In this document: positions 11,545 to 25,803 of the stretch, piece after piece
How positions within the stretch are numbered: the stretch's first letter is position 1
Layout of the letters: each line of letters opens with the position of its first letter
Assembly: GCF_963576675.1 (NCBI RefSeq)
Contig: NC_088917.1
Span: 29,790,501-29,854,500 of the forward strand
Direction of reading: 5' to 3'
DNA from: Euphorbia lathyris
Lineage: Eukaryota; Streptophyta; Magnoliopsida; Malpighiales; Euphorbiaceae
Length of the DNA: 64,000 bases
Notes under the pieces: model-generated
What the model was told of the DNA's origin: nothing
Databases searched by the model: none
Seen by the model: the letters and a program-made list of their open reading frames with translations, nothing else
Position numbers and translations under genes: made by a program

Positions 11545-11728
11545 GTGTCAAGTAGGAAAAATGGAACGGTAAATAGCAACCCATAATTTAAATGATAAAA
11601 AATGTTAACACTTTTGGTACAGGTAATTAATAGTATCAAATAGCATCCAAAAAACAGATACATACCCTCCCTAGTTGAAGTATTTGCCTTTTCCGGTTTA
11701 TTTAACGGCGAAGTTTAACAATGAATCT

Positions 11729-11823
11729 GGTCAATTCAGTTTCAAATCGCCGACCACAGGGAAAGACGAAGGAAGGAAGGAGGGGTCAACACGGTCAATT
11801 GGGAAATAAAAATAAAACACGTG
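11729..11823 (+). promoter_or_regulatory. OPR3 upstream elements: W-box-like sites and a G-box
   Basis: GGTCAA (W-box core TTGACC on the other strand) occurs at 11784-11789 and 11793-11798, with a further GGTCAA near 11730. A palindromic G-box CACGTG is at 11818-11823, about 190 bases before the OPR3 start codon. Known biology: MYC-type factors bind G-boxes in jasmonate-inducible promoters and WRKY factors bind W-boxes. That these sites act on this gene is inference from position. Confidence 0.55.
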
Positions 11824-12014
11824 AATAGCATTTCAGAAATCTTTTTACTTTTTTTTTTTTTTTTGATATCAAATCAAATTGAGTTGATTACCAAACATAC
11901 ACTTGCATATTTAACCACTCTCTACTCTCTCTTTCTCGATTCAATTCCATTTATCATCATCATCATCGCCATCAGGATTAAGAAGATCCGATTCAGCTCC
12001 GATTAGAAGCAACA

Positions 12015-15312
<3,298 letters not shown>

Positions 15313-17074
15313 ATGAGTATATCAGGCACTTTCACACAGTTTCACGCTCTTATGGATTATGGCATTAAATGAGCATGGTGTTGATATACTTTTTGCAGTA
15401 AGAAGTGAAGCAATTGAATGATATAAGGCTCTGGAACCTCTTATCCCTTTGTAATATTATCACAAATAAGGGTAATCTTATACAAATGAGACCAAATCTA
15501 TTAATCTGAAAACTACTATTTGTCTATAAGCAGATAACTTTTACAGGTGCTCCTGTTTCCGTTCCGCCCCGTATAGATCTCTTTGTCATTGTGTGAAATT
15601 CACGTATATGTCATTGTATTCTCAAAATCACATTGCATTTCACATGCTAGAAAAATCGTCATGGTTATTTGTAACGCGCAAGTCCGTTACAATTGTGGGT
15701 GTTACAAATAAATTTGTAACAGCGTACAATTTGCATCTATTGTAACATGTGTTTAGCATGTCCTGTTACAAATATGACATATTGTTTGTTCTTCTAGTCT
15801 TTAGGTTTTAGTTTTTTTTTTTTTTTTTGTTATTTGCTGAATTTATAACATACAACAGGTTATAGAATGCATCAAATAAAGTGCAAACTGAATATCATAT
15901 AAATATTAAACAAATAAACATGACCATTATCTTACAATATATATGCATCGACTTAAACAAAATTAATAAACACTTATATTAATCTTGAATACAACGTATA
16001 CAATTATAATGTTTTAAACAATAAAATTATAAAAGTCTCCAAAACGATTTGCGATGTGACATCTTGTAAAAGTCATTCTTGAAGGCATCTTTTGTGTTGG
16101 TGACAAAGGAGACGATTCGGTGAATGACAAAATATGGAACTTCATATTGGCTCATTGGTCGTGATTGTTTCATGGCTTCTAAGATCCATCATGCGCCACG
16201 ATCAATGAGCCTTCTGTACTAGAATAAAGAAGGATATAAAATTATTGAGAAAGACAAAAGAATTAGGAGCATATCATCATAAATAATTATTTCAAAAGAC
16301 AAATCAAAATAGAAAACAATTATGATGGTGACTTCATTCTTAATACTTACGTTCGAATTATCCTCGTTGAAAATGAAACGAAAAACCCTTTTCAGAAAAA
16401 TGGGAACTTACAAATACAATTTTTGATAAGGATAAATTGGACAAATGGGTATTTCTTCTCTTCGCCATTAATCAAATATTCTCCATGATAACAAATATAT
16501 TTTTGAGAAACAAATATATTATGTACGCACAAATAAATAAATATATATGAATGAGAAGTTGGAAGGTCTAATCATATAAGTTATTGGAAGGTTACGCTTA
16601 GAAAAGAGAGAAAAGGATATGAATGGAAGAACATAACGTACAACAAAAGTTTAAGTGTTTGATTTTTTCAAAATTTTCATTTTAACGTGTGTTAAGTTTG
16701 ACTTTTTCTAATCGGTCAAAACAACAAATGTTACAAATTCTCGGTCAACTGTGTGTTGACCAATATATTTATAAGGATCAGAAACTAAGCATGTCATAAA
16801 AAAATTATTTGTAACACGCTAAGCTATGCCAACCTGATTTGACTAGACTCCATGCAAAGCACTTTCATAAAGATTGATAATTGGTATCATAACGGGGGCG
16901 CATCAGAGCACATTGCAAATACAATGTTACTAATGATGTTTTTTTTTCTACTAGTATAGTTTGATTGATTTTTCTAATCTTACTACTAATCCTCCAAATG
17001 AGAAGATTGATCCAAGAAAGAAGAAACGAACTAAAGGGAAGGCTCGAGATTTCTTCCTTAGTCATGGTGGAAGG
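15313..17074. other. OPR3 3' flank and AT-rich intergenic DNA with TTTGTAACA words
   Basis: 15313-15540 probably holds the OPR3 3' UTR. From 15660 to 15780 and again near 16730-16830 the words ttatttgtaacrcgc and tgttacaaat recur in both orientations, suggesting an unclassified repeat of about 1.2 kb. I could not define termini or a target duplication. A short coding-like stretch on the minus strand (16040-16215) is listed separately. Confidence 0.4.
16049..16212 (-). pseudogene. Unrecognised coding-like fragment
   Basis: On the minus strand a frame reads RLIDRGA, one stop, then WILEAMKQSRPMSQYEV and on through IVSFVTNTKDAFKNDFY to KSFWRLL and a stop at 16049. Amino-acid composition is protein-like rather than AT-rich noise, and the frame ends in a natural-looking C-terminus. 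I do not recognise the family. It lies inside the stretch bounded by TTTGTAACA words, so it may be a fragment carried or left by a transposon. Confidence 0.3.
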
Positions 17075-17110
17075 CTACACTACAAAAAAATACTCCTATA
17101 ACAACACTTT

Positions 17111-17250
17111 TTTAAATGCACTAAAGTGTCACTACAAAATATATATCTATTTGCTTTAATTAGACATTCTACAGTATTTAAATGCACTAAAGTGTCACTA
17201 CAAAATATATATCTATTTGCTTTAATTAGACATTCTACAGTATTTAAATG
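17111..17250. repeat. 66-bp tandem duplication near the CACTA left end
   Basis: Two complete copies of a 66-base unit starting tttaaatgcactaaagtgtc (17111 and 17177) plus the beginning of a third. The copies appear identical, which points to recent duplication. Confidence 0.9.
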
Positions 17251-17440
17251 AAGGCCCACTATACTTAGGTTACAGTTAACTTATTTCTTGGCCCATCAAA
17301 CTCAAAACCCTTTCATTAACATTACCGATATCTAAGAGCAATAGGATATCTGTTTGGCGGCCCGCTCAGTCTGATACCACTCCTTCGGATTTTCTCTTGT
17401 CTCTTCTCCGACTTCTCCGTAATCGCTCCTCCCTCTTCTC

Positions 17441-17535
17441 TCCGTGCTCTTATCGGTCTTCCCTCACACTCACCGGTCTTCTCTCCGTGCTCTTCTCGGC
17501 CTTCCCTCACATTCACCGGTCTTCTCTCTACGCTC
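17441..17535. repeat. 43-bp pyrimidine-rich tandem repeat
   Basis: The unit tccgtgctcttctcggtctt...caccggtcttctc starts at 17441 and 17484, with a degenerate third copy from 17527. The CT-rich character resembles a captured plant 5' UTR. Confidence 0.8.
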
Positions 17536-17694
17536 TTCTCCCTCCACCCCAGGTAATATAAGTTCTTCTCACATTATCAGTTCCTTAAATTGGGATGTTT
17601 ATGGCTTCATAATTTTGAATTTCTTACTCTCTATTTGGATGCTCAGGAAATCAATTCAGCTATAGGTTATTTTGTCTCTTTTCCTACATTTGTC

Positions 17695-17898
17695 AAAATG
17701 GCTGTTTCGGTTATTGCTTGTGGCTGGAATTTCCGGATTTAGGCCTACAGTACGGTTAGTATTCCTCTCTCTTTATCATATGACCTATCTCACCTTAACT
17801 ATTTGTGCAAATTCTGAGGGTTAGTATTCCTCTTCCTCTTTTTTAATTTAAAATGGCTGTTTCGGTTATTGCTTGTGGCTGGAATTTCCGGATTTAGG
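17695..17898 (+). repeat. Direct repeat of about 48 bases within the captured region
   Basis: A block containing ggctgtttcggttattgctt and ggaatttccggatttaggc appears at about 17697-17744 and again at about 17851-17898 with essentially no differences, separated by about 100 bases. An internal duplication of captured or element DNA. Confidence 0.8.
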
Positions 17899-18751
17899 CA
17901 TACCAGTTCTGATAAATGGCCAGTCAAATGATTATAACTTAAACATTAAAATTATGAATTAAGTAACATTATTCAGAACCATTGAGTTTGTTGAAATGAA
18001 GAACAATAATTGACCTCACATAATGTTCGTTTAATTATTAAACATAATGTTTGTTTAGAGTCACATAAATATGAAGATAATCCCACTTGAATATGGTCCT
18101 CTATTATGTGCAATTAGTTGGGTAGAATTGGTTTTGGCAGGTTTAGAATTTGAAGTGTTGGTGGAATATATGCAAAGGATTAGGGTGACTTGACTGTATT
18201 AACATTTTACTTGGGCTCTGGTTGTGTCATGAAATCATTTTCTTGCAAAATAAATCATGTTTTAATGATTCTCCTATACAATTGATTCAGTGTTGATGTT
18301 GGCTGCTTAATTATTCACCTCTACTTCAAATCTGGAGGTTCCGATCTTCCTAGGATATTTGGGATGACAGCTTCTCTTATAAATTCAAAGGGTATTAATT
18401 CATTTACCTTGTTTCTGCTTTATTTTATCCCCGTTGTTCTATTCTCTTCATCGGTCTATGTATGACTATTGGTCATTTCTTTCAATCTTGCTTGGTTACT
18501 GATCTTTATGTCTTTAAAGAGATCGATTTCTGTCATATGTCCACGTATTCCATTTTACTTTATTGATTAGGAGCATCCCATTGGTGTCATCAAGGTCTGA
18601 AATCGAGAATATGATGTGTTCTAAGGTGTCTCTCTCTTAGTTTCGATTGAATTAATGATGCATATTGCCAAGATGATGCTTATGTTTTAATCTGTATTTG
18701 GATGAAACTTTAGTTAATACATTGGACTTGCATTTCTTTCCTTGTTGAAGG

Positions 18752-19140
18752 TGTATACTTGCAAGAGTGAATCTGTACTTGCCGAGTTTGTTCCTTTCTT
18801 CACTCTGAAATTTAAAAGCTATAACCATGACGATATCCCAGACGAGATTTGTGTAAAACTAGCCGATCAACTGAAGACGTCAAAAGAAGAGGTCTGTAAC
18901 TCTTGCTATATGTATTTTGAAAGATTTACTGTCTAAAGTTATTGACTATATACATGTCGAAGAGACTAGGGGTTATGGAGGATCTGCTGACCCCGATTCA
19001 TGGAAATTGCAACTTCTTTAGTTTAATGAATGTTAAATTTATCTAACAGGCCGCAGAAATTTTCTCATCTTGGATATGAATACGACTTCCTTTCATCGCA
19101 AAGATTGAGCATCAATGGCGAGAACATCATAAAAGAGTTC
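18752..19140 (+). pseudogene. Captured exon-like fragment of an unrecognised gene
   Basis: 18752-18894 reads VYTCKSESVLAEFVPFFTLK, KSYNHDDIPDEICVKLADQL and then LKTSKEEV. 19049-19140 continues in mixed frames with AAEIFSSW and EYDFLSSQRLSINGENIIKE. The second block starts after a cag acceptor-like site (tctaacag), and the first is followed by gt, so these look like two exons of one host gene with an intron between them and at least one frame break. I do not recognise the family. Confidence 0.45.
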
Positions 19141-19944
19141 GGTTCTGCACCCATGATATATGTTTTAGTTACTTGTTGGTTCTTTATGTGTATAATTAAA
19201 CTGAGTATCACAACTTCTCAGCGAAGTTTTATAGGAGCTTTGTTTTTAGTATAATGCTCAGTTAATAAGCAGCCATGATATATTTTCGTGTCATTGATCT
19301 AAAAGACAAAACAAGGAAGGAGAACCAAAATTTCAGTGGAAAGCTTCACTTCTTAATGTTGGTATCTTGCCTAAGTTTGTTGGGCTGAGATTGTTTTAGT
19401 GCTTGCAAGTCTTGGTAATTGGATTTTGCTGTTAAGTAATTGTATTGGGATGAATATTTGTGCGCCAATCGTGTCCTAGGTCTAATAGCAGCTGATAGAC
19501 TTAGTGTCGAACTTCAGTGTGTTCCAAATTTGCTTTTGCAACTTCTTTTAGTTACTTGCCCCTTCACAGGCAATGTTTACTATGATCAGCAGAAAAGATC
19601 AAATTGAAGCCATATAGTGGAATGCTCAACATTAACTTCGGAAAGGGGATTGGAAAGCGAGATGTATGCTCTTTCTAATCTGAGACTCTGTTACATTAAG
19701 CAACTTAGTTTAAATGACTTATGCCATTCTAATGGACAGAAAACAGTTACCTTAGCTATGGACCAAAGCGAGATGCATGCTCTTTCTATTTTGCATAGTT
19801 GGTTGTGTACAATTTTATATGAATATAACTTGGAGACTTTGTTTTCTGCAGCACTTCTTATAACTGTCCCATTGGCTTGAAAAATTGGGTATGAAATAAT
19901 GGATTTTCGATAACTGATCATGGCTAATGGTGGTTTTTTCCCAG

Positions 19945-20094
19945 TTAAAACAGAGAAGGCCTCTCTATGCTATGAAAAATTCTCTAGACAATGCTCCTCC
20001 TGCTAGAGATTTTATTGGAGTTCTTAAGGAAAGTTTATATTCGAACTGGAGTTCCAGGTTTGATTGCAGAAGTGAAGAAGACTTCTCCAAGTAG
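19945..20094 (+). pseudogene. Captured exon of indole-3-glycerol-phosphate synthase
   Basis: After a good intron acceptor (ttttttcccag, ending 19944) the frame reads LKQRRPLYAMKNSLDNAPPA, then RDFIGVLKES. One frame later it continues RTGVPGLIAEVKKTSPSR. These are the consecutive N-terminal and first-barrel-strand segments of plant IGPS, including the conserved APPARDFIG and the catalytic-lysine segment IAEVKK-SPS. IGPS closes the indole ring in tryptophan synthesis. Here only about 50 residues remain, with a one-base frameshift between the two halves, so this is a captured pseudogene fragment. The donor gene is outside the window. Confidence 0.82.
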
Positions 20095-20400
20095 GGAATT
20101 CTCAGAGATTTTAATTTACAGCGTAGTGAAACGTTTTTGTATCAACAGATTTACTTTCTAATGAACTAGTTTTGATAATTGTTGTAGCAGTTATATCAAT
20201 TTGACAACTTTGGATTATATTATATGAGAAATGAATATTGACTCCATTATCATGAAAGTATGTTCTTAATCTTTGGATCCCAAAAAATTTAGTTGATTTG
20301 ATTCATTAAAAATATTTTGTAATTATATATTTTATTATTAAAAGTATTGAAATATTTATATAAAATAAAAATAATTAAAAAAAATGGTACAAAGGAGGTT

Positions 20401-20700
20401 TAAAAGTCTCTAGCTGCAAAACCGTCGGTAAGCTGTCTCAAAAGCGTCGGTAAAAAATCAAAGCTGTCGCAAAACCGTCAGAAAACTGTCAGAAAACCGT
20501 CGCAAAACCGCCGCAAAAGCGCTAGAACCAAACCGTTCTTATAGAAACTTACCCCGACGCCTCACAAAATCCGTCGCTAGCGTAGCAACGCCTGTTGTAG
20601 CAGCGGTTCTGCGACGGTTTGAAAACCGTCGCTAAAGTCTATAGCGACAGAAAAAACTGTCGCTACAGAAGCTAAATTCCGTCGGTAAAAGCTCTTTTTT
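20401..20700. repeat. CACTA subterminal repeats
   Basis: Short GC-rich words such as aaaccgtcg, gcgacggttt, gtcgctaaag and ccgtcggtaa recur many times in both orientations just inside the right end. Such arrays are the usual transposase-binding region of CACTA elements. Confidence 0.75.
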
Positions 20701-20712
20701 TTTGTAGTGCTA

Positions 20713-23341
20713 TGTCTTAGACTTTTGGGTTGGTTTCCTTGGGGGACATAGGGTTTCTAAAAAAAAATCCGAAGTTCTTTCTAGAAAGATGTTTTTTATG
20801 AGCCATTGTTGAGGAATAGATTTTAGAGGAATCAATGGAAGTCGTGCTTTCAACAAGTTTAAATATTTGTGGCTTACGATAATTCTTCCTCACTAAAGTT
20901 TCCACGCGTCAAAGAAAAGAATAAAAAATGAGAAAAACACTTAGTGAATGGAGAAAGATAACATGGACTATGAGAAGAACTGAGAATTTTGAGAAAGGAT
21001 GCTACAGGTAAAAGTATATAAGAAAAATGAAAAATGAAAATCTCACCCTTTTTTATAGGTGTTTGAGATGAAAGTAAAACGAAACAATAGCTTTAAATAG
21101 ACATCATTACCTTTGTGTCGCTCAAGAAACTCTAAGTTAATAAGCTCACTCAAATGTTAAATCCTTTCACTTCCTTCCTTACGAAAACCGCATCATACTT
21201 TGCAACACGTGGTAACAAACTAGAGGAAAAGCTGTCAAAATCAATAAGTCCTTTGTAGTGAATCACGTGCTTTGATAGTCAAACCCCACATTACTAGGTT
21301 TCCACCATTTCCCAAACACCCAAATGGAGAACCCTTAGAATCATATGTTGGGTAACATATGCATCTTTAATGAATAAACGCAAAATGTCATACATTAATG
21401 AGCCTTTAGACTACATCCAAGCGCTAGGTCCCACGTTGAAGCCTCTAGTTCCCATCAACCACTGTGTACAACTTGGAAGACTCCACTCCGAACCCCAAAA
21501 CTATAGCCAAAGAACTTTGGCTCACCGAAGATGGGCACATATGATAATAGACAAATAAATAAGGTAGACATGTAGACAAATGAGCATGTTCTAAGGAAGT
21601 TATAATCGTGTTGACACATTAACCAATAAGAAAGGCACACCAACTCACAAAGTTATTATTGCAAAATATGTGGCTTGTAGTTGGTATATGCTCGATCTTA
21701 ATGGTTCCACCACAAGATATATTATCTTTTACGTCCCTGCATGTGTTTTGACACCAGCTAGGGCATAAAAATTAACGGTAGTCCAAACTACCCATCGGCA
21801 TCTTACAACTAGAATAGAATGAATGCACACAAAAGGTACATTACCACTAAACTCTAGATCTTTATCTTCTTCTTCTTTAAACTCTGTTAACTTAACCATC
21901 AGAGTGAGTTTATCAGTTTCTAACCCCTTCTCTTACCATTTTTTTTTTATATCTTATCTCTAAACGATCCATTGATCAAAAGCACATCCAAAAGTCTCTC
22001 CACATAATTTAGCACACCAATTATATTAATTCAATGGCATTCTGTGCCTGAGCATGAAGTAATAATACATTATAATCTTATTTCCCACATTGATTAAAAA
22101 TGCCCATCCCCAAATAGGTTAAAAGTTTCTTCCACACTTCAATTTTTATCTAAAAGAAAAAACTTAAATTAATTTATATAAGTCCTACTTATTTACCTTG
22201 AAAATATTGAGTAAGGAATTTTTGTTGGAAAATAAATACTTTTCAGTGTTTGGCTACAAATAATACTGAAAAACAAAAAACAAATGGCGGATGACTAGGT
22301 TTTTAAAAGGGTAAGAAGGAATATAATAGATTTCCAAAAACATAGTAAAATGTTTGTCCTTTAAAAAAGTAAAACATTTTTTTCATTTTCTTCGTATAAT
22401 TTTTTATTGACTAACCTTAAATTTTATATTGATTTATTTTCTTAAGTAAACAAAATATAAGAAAATTAGAAAAATATTTCACTTTGCAATATTTTTTTGG
22501 CAAACAAATGGAACATACATGCCCATTTGTTTCAACTATTCCAGTTCGTTGGTTGGTGTTAGTTATTTCTTATTGCTGATATGTATTAAATATTAATAAA
22601 TTTTTCTGTGAAAAATAGCTATTTCGAAATTTTACCAAACAATTTTTATTATCTCCGATTTAGTATTGAAAGGTAAAATTCAATTTTAAAAAATGGAAAC
22701 AAATAGATACTAAATTTGACCAAGATGTGACTTTGAGTAAAACTCAACCCATTTTCTCAATTTACTAGCTAATAAATAGATTGTATTTTTCTTGAAATAA
22801 AAATAAAATATTTGTTGACTTGCAAGCACAAAATTCTTTTACTTTCGTATTGATTAATATATTTAAGTGGAAAATATCTTTTATTTATTTATTTATTTAT
22901 CTCGAGAGAGAGTCCAATGAATGAACAGAATTGGAAAATCGTAGAAGATGGGGAATCCATGATATCCACATAACTTTTAATGGATACCATTGTAAGGGAT
23001 AAGAGTAACTCTTTTAGACAAATAAATAGCTGTATCAATATGTCTTCTTATGTCCCATGTGACCTTTTTTTGTTTTTATTTTTCCAATGTTATGTCATCA
23101 TTTGGCCTCTCCTTCGGCATTGAGTACAATATCGGAAAATATATAGTTAAATTTTTGCAGTTGACTATTTACGTGCGTCCTGCTGTTATCACGTAATAAA
23201 AATCAGATTTAATTCTAATATTTACGGAATGGTATAAATTTAATTTTAATGTTTTTAAGTAACACTAATTTTAAATTTACATTATCGAAATTTGAAAAAA
23301 ATTAATTTAATTGTTATTTAAGTGTCACTTTAGACATTCTA
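20713..23341. other. Intergenic, no gene recognised
   Basis: AT-rich sequence with scattered short open frames only. Joining 17074 to 20713 (undoing the CACTA insertion) extends a short open frame reading SNLTTNPPNEKID, then RTKGKARDFFLSHGG and on across the junction, but I do not recognise it. A minus-strand TATA-like motif near 21050 precedes a 62-codon frame at 20905-20717 that begins METLVRKNYRK; it is not supported as a gene. A tttattt microsatellite lies near 22880. Confidence 0.5.
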
Positions 23342-23588
23342 TGTAACATACTGATCTAATACTATGTAGATATTGTTCGCTTTGGCCCAATTCCAACACA
23401 TTGGGCCTTACGGCTTTAAAACGCGTCTGCATGTATTGGATTCACATCTTACTAATAAGCTCCACTCACCCCCTCTCCATTTCAGATGTGGGATTCAGTT
23501 CATTCCTGCCCCCATCGCCGTCCCTTAGGGCCGCTCCTTGCTCAGGCTTTCTACCCCGGCGCCACCCACTCCGGACCGGGTCGTTACA
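23342..23588. mobile_element. 247-bp solo LTR or TRIM-like element
   Basis: The ends are TGTAACATAC and GTCGTTACA, i.e. TG...CA with short inverted ends. The flanks are a perfect 5-base duplication TTCTA (23337-23341 and 23589-23593). The interior is GC-rich and unlike its AT-rich flanks. No internal domain, primer site or coding frame. Orientation is not clear. Confidence 0.8.
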
Positions 23589-23593
23589 TTCTA

Positions 23594-24823
23594 GATTTCA
23601 ATTATGTCTAAAATATTTAGTGTGTTATTGATAGAATTATAAAAAAACCTGTTAAAATACTAAAAACTAAGTATGCTACATTTATATAAGTTAATCATAT
23701 TTTTTTTATCTAAGTGCCTTAAATATTTATTCTGTTACCAATATATTTACAAATCACTAGCAAAAAAATGTACAAAACTGTTTTTGTTTATCGATAAATT
23801 TATTTGAAAAGTCCAATGTAACAGTTAAATAAAATTGAAACAAGTCTTTTCAAAACTTCAGTAACATAAAACTAAAATTGATCTTGTTTAAAAACATTAT
23901 AATTAAATTTATATCACTTCATGGACGAAATCAACATTTCATTTATAATATTAGAGTTAAATTTAGCCCTTATCATTGTGCTATATTTATCCTACTTTAA
24001 TTTAAGTTAATACGAGTTAAAATTCATTTAGTTAATAGGATTAAAATAATATAATTAATATTGATAAGTATTATAAATAGTGAAAAAATATGTAATAGGT
24101 TTGAAAATTAAGATGCTTCAAAAAAAAAAAAAAGGTTTGAAAATTAAGATCTTATCAATATGAAAAACATTTTTAACATAAAAAAATTAAATTACTATTT
24201 GAACAAATGTGTCTTCAATATTCCACATTAAACTAGATATTCTCAATTGTTTTTTTTTTCCAAAATCAGGCTACTTTGTCACGATTTTTAATTCTCAAAT
24301 CACAATTGAGAGAATTCAGTTCAATTTTTTTGGTCTTCCCAGCATAAAAAAACAAATAGAATTCAAATTGTATTAAATTCCAGTGAAAATGAGATTTCTA
24401 TAATGTCGCTATATATGTATTTCATGTCAATGAAATGAGTTAGTTCAACTTCTATGCATGATTCGAACTATTTGATGGTTATATTTTAATAATGAAAAGG
24501 AAACAACTATTTGCATTTCATGGTTCCTTTCCTTGATGTGATGAAAAATATTTCATGGTTCCTTTCTTTGATGTGATGAAAAATACATATGTTTTACACA
24601 GATTAGAAAAAAAAAACCCTTAACACGTTGATTTTGATGATATATTACGTTGATTTATTGCTTTGACACAATGAAATATTAATTTTTATTGATATGCATA
24701 TTGACTTAATGACGTGATTTGTTGACTTATAATATGACAAACATGTCAATCAAATTCATTTCTTTTTGGCTAATTCTGTAAAACACATGTTTTTTTTTAA
24801 ATAACATTCTTTTACTTGTAAAT
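23594..24823. other. Intergenic, nothing recognised
   Basis: Strongly AT-rich. A short direct repeat (tttcatggttcctttc...gatgtgatgaaaaata) occurs around 24516-24590. No coding or structural signal was found. Confidence 0.5.
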
Positions 24824-25164
24824 TGTTGGAATTATTCGGTTAATAAGCTGAATAATTAATCTGTCTGAAATGGAATCGGGCCAAGTCCATCTAAAACCGG
24901 AGGATTAGGAGTAGAGTTTTATAATCTAACTTACTGCTATAAATAGAAAGCTATCGAACCCTAATCATAATTTGCAAAGAGAATTGAGATTTTCTCTTGT
25001 ACCTCCTCCCTCTCATGCGCCACTATCTCTCTCTGTCTCAGACGTCAGGTTTAGTTCGTGGATTCACCGTTTTTACCTCGTGCTTGATATGTATGTGAGT
25101 GATTCATGACCGATGATACGAGATCATGGTTGATCCGATTCTTCTGCTGTTTATCGTTCCAACA
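24824..25164 (+). mobile_element. Solo-LTR-like sequence, probably copia
   Basis: Starts TGTTGGAATTATTC and ends GTTCCAACA, so the ends are TG...CA with 8-base inverted termini. A TATA-like motif (CTATAAATAGAAAG) at about 24937-24950 sits mid-element, as in an LTR, followed by a pyrimidine-rich stretch. The flanking five bases do not match, so no target duplication supports it, and no primer site follows. Confidence 0.55.
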
Positions 25165-25397
25165 GATTTATACTCTACGAGAGGTAATCATTAAACCTGT
25201 AATTATATTACAATTATTTGTTAGGATAATCCTTTCATAAATCAATGAAATCACAAGAACTTTTTTTTTTTTACTTTTCCTATTTTTTATTATATCTAAA
25301 AGAACCTAAAAATATACTCTTTTAACCATATACTTTTATAGATTTTCTAATATGCGCTGTAGAGTAATACACCTAATCAATCATAAAAGGATGTACA
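25165..25397. other. AT-rich spacer
   Basis: No feature recognised. Confidence 0.4.
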
Positions 25398-25400
25398 TAA

Positions 25401-25800
25401 GAGCATCTCCAATGCAAGGTGTTTGGAAGGGTGCTTGATGACATGAAAGTGCTTAGAATGTATTACATTAGAGTAACAAATGTTGCTTAAATAATTATGA
25501 CAATGATGCTAATTTTTGGCACCTCTTTGACACCTTTACTTTTTTTTTAATATAAAAAAATGATTTAGTTGCCACTATTGATGAAATTTTATGAAAATAT
25601 TTATTATTAAAATAAATTATATATAAAATAATGATTTGTGAAATTATAGTGGCAACTTTTAGAGTTGCTTACCATTGAGGCTTTTTTAATTTTTTTTTTC
25701 TGTCAATAGTGACGTGGATGAAAGAGAATATAAAATAATATATTTTGAAATCATAGCTTAAATTTTAGCAATTTTGAAGGGTGTTTGCATTACAGATGTT
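25401..25800. mobile_element. Tourist-type (PIF/Harbinger) MITE
   Basis: The left end GAGCATCTCCAATGCAAGG and the inverted right end AACATCTGTAATGCAAAC form imperfect terminal repeats, flanked by TAA at 25398-25400 and 25801-25803. It is AT-rich with no coding capacity and lies about 600 bases upstream of the germin-like gene, so it could affect its promoter region (inference). Confidence 0.75.
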
Positions 25801-25803
25801 TAA

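Larger units (their letters stand above)
10154..11583. mobile_element. Non-autonomous Mutator-like element
   Basis: The left terminus GGGTATTGCTATTTACCG and the inverted right terminus TGGGTTGCTATTTACCG match. The flanks are TAATTCAAA (10145-10153) and TAATTTAAA (11584-11592), a 9-base duplication with one mismatch, as expected for Mutator elements. No transposase is encoded. A hAT MITE is nested in it (10794-11544), and most of the rest is GC-rich palindromic sequence. Confidence 0.8.
9863..11648. mobile_element. Possible outermost DNA transposon of a three-level nest
   Basis: The left end GGTGTTGTTTGATAAAATT (from 9863) and the inverted right end GGATGCTATTTGATACTATT (to 11648) look like imperfect terminal repeats around the Mutator-like insert at 10154-11583. 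Removing the insert leaves an element of about 350 bases. No clear target duplication was found, so this is tentative. Confidence 0.4.
17078..20709. mobile_element. CACTA (En/Spm) element carrying captured gene fragments
   Basis: It begins CACTACAAAAAAATACTCC at 17078 and ends TTTTTTTGTAGTG at 20709, the diagnostic CACTA termini. The 3-base target duplication is CTA (17075-17077 and 20710-20712). A GC-rich subterminal repeat block precedes the right end (20401-20700). No transposase domain is recognisable. The middle contains intron-exon-like host sequence, including part of an indole-3-glycerol-phosphate synthase gene. This is a 3.6-kb non-autonomous element of the gene-capturing kind known in plants. 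Confidence 0.9.

Noticed and set aside
17441..17535. CRISPR-like regular repeat
   Set aside because: Only two and a half abutting copies with no spacers; a simple tandem duplication in a plant transposon.
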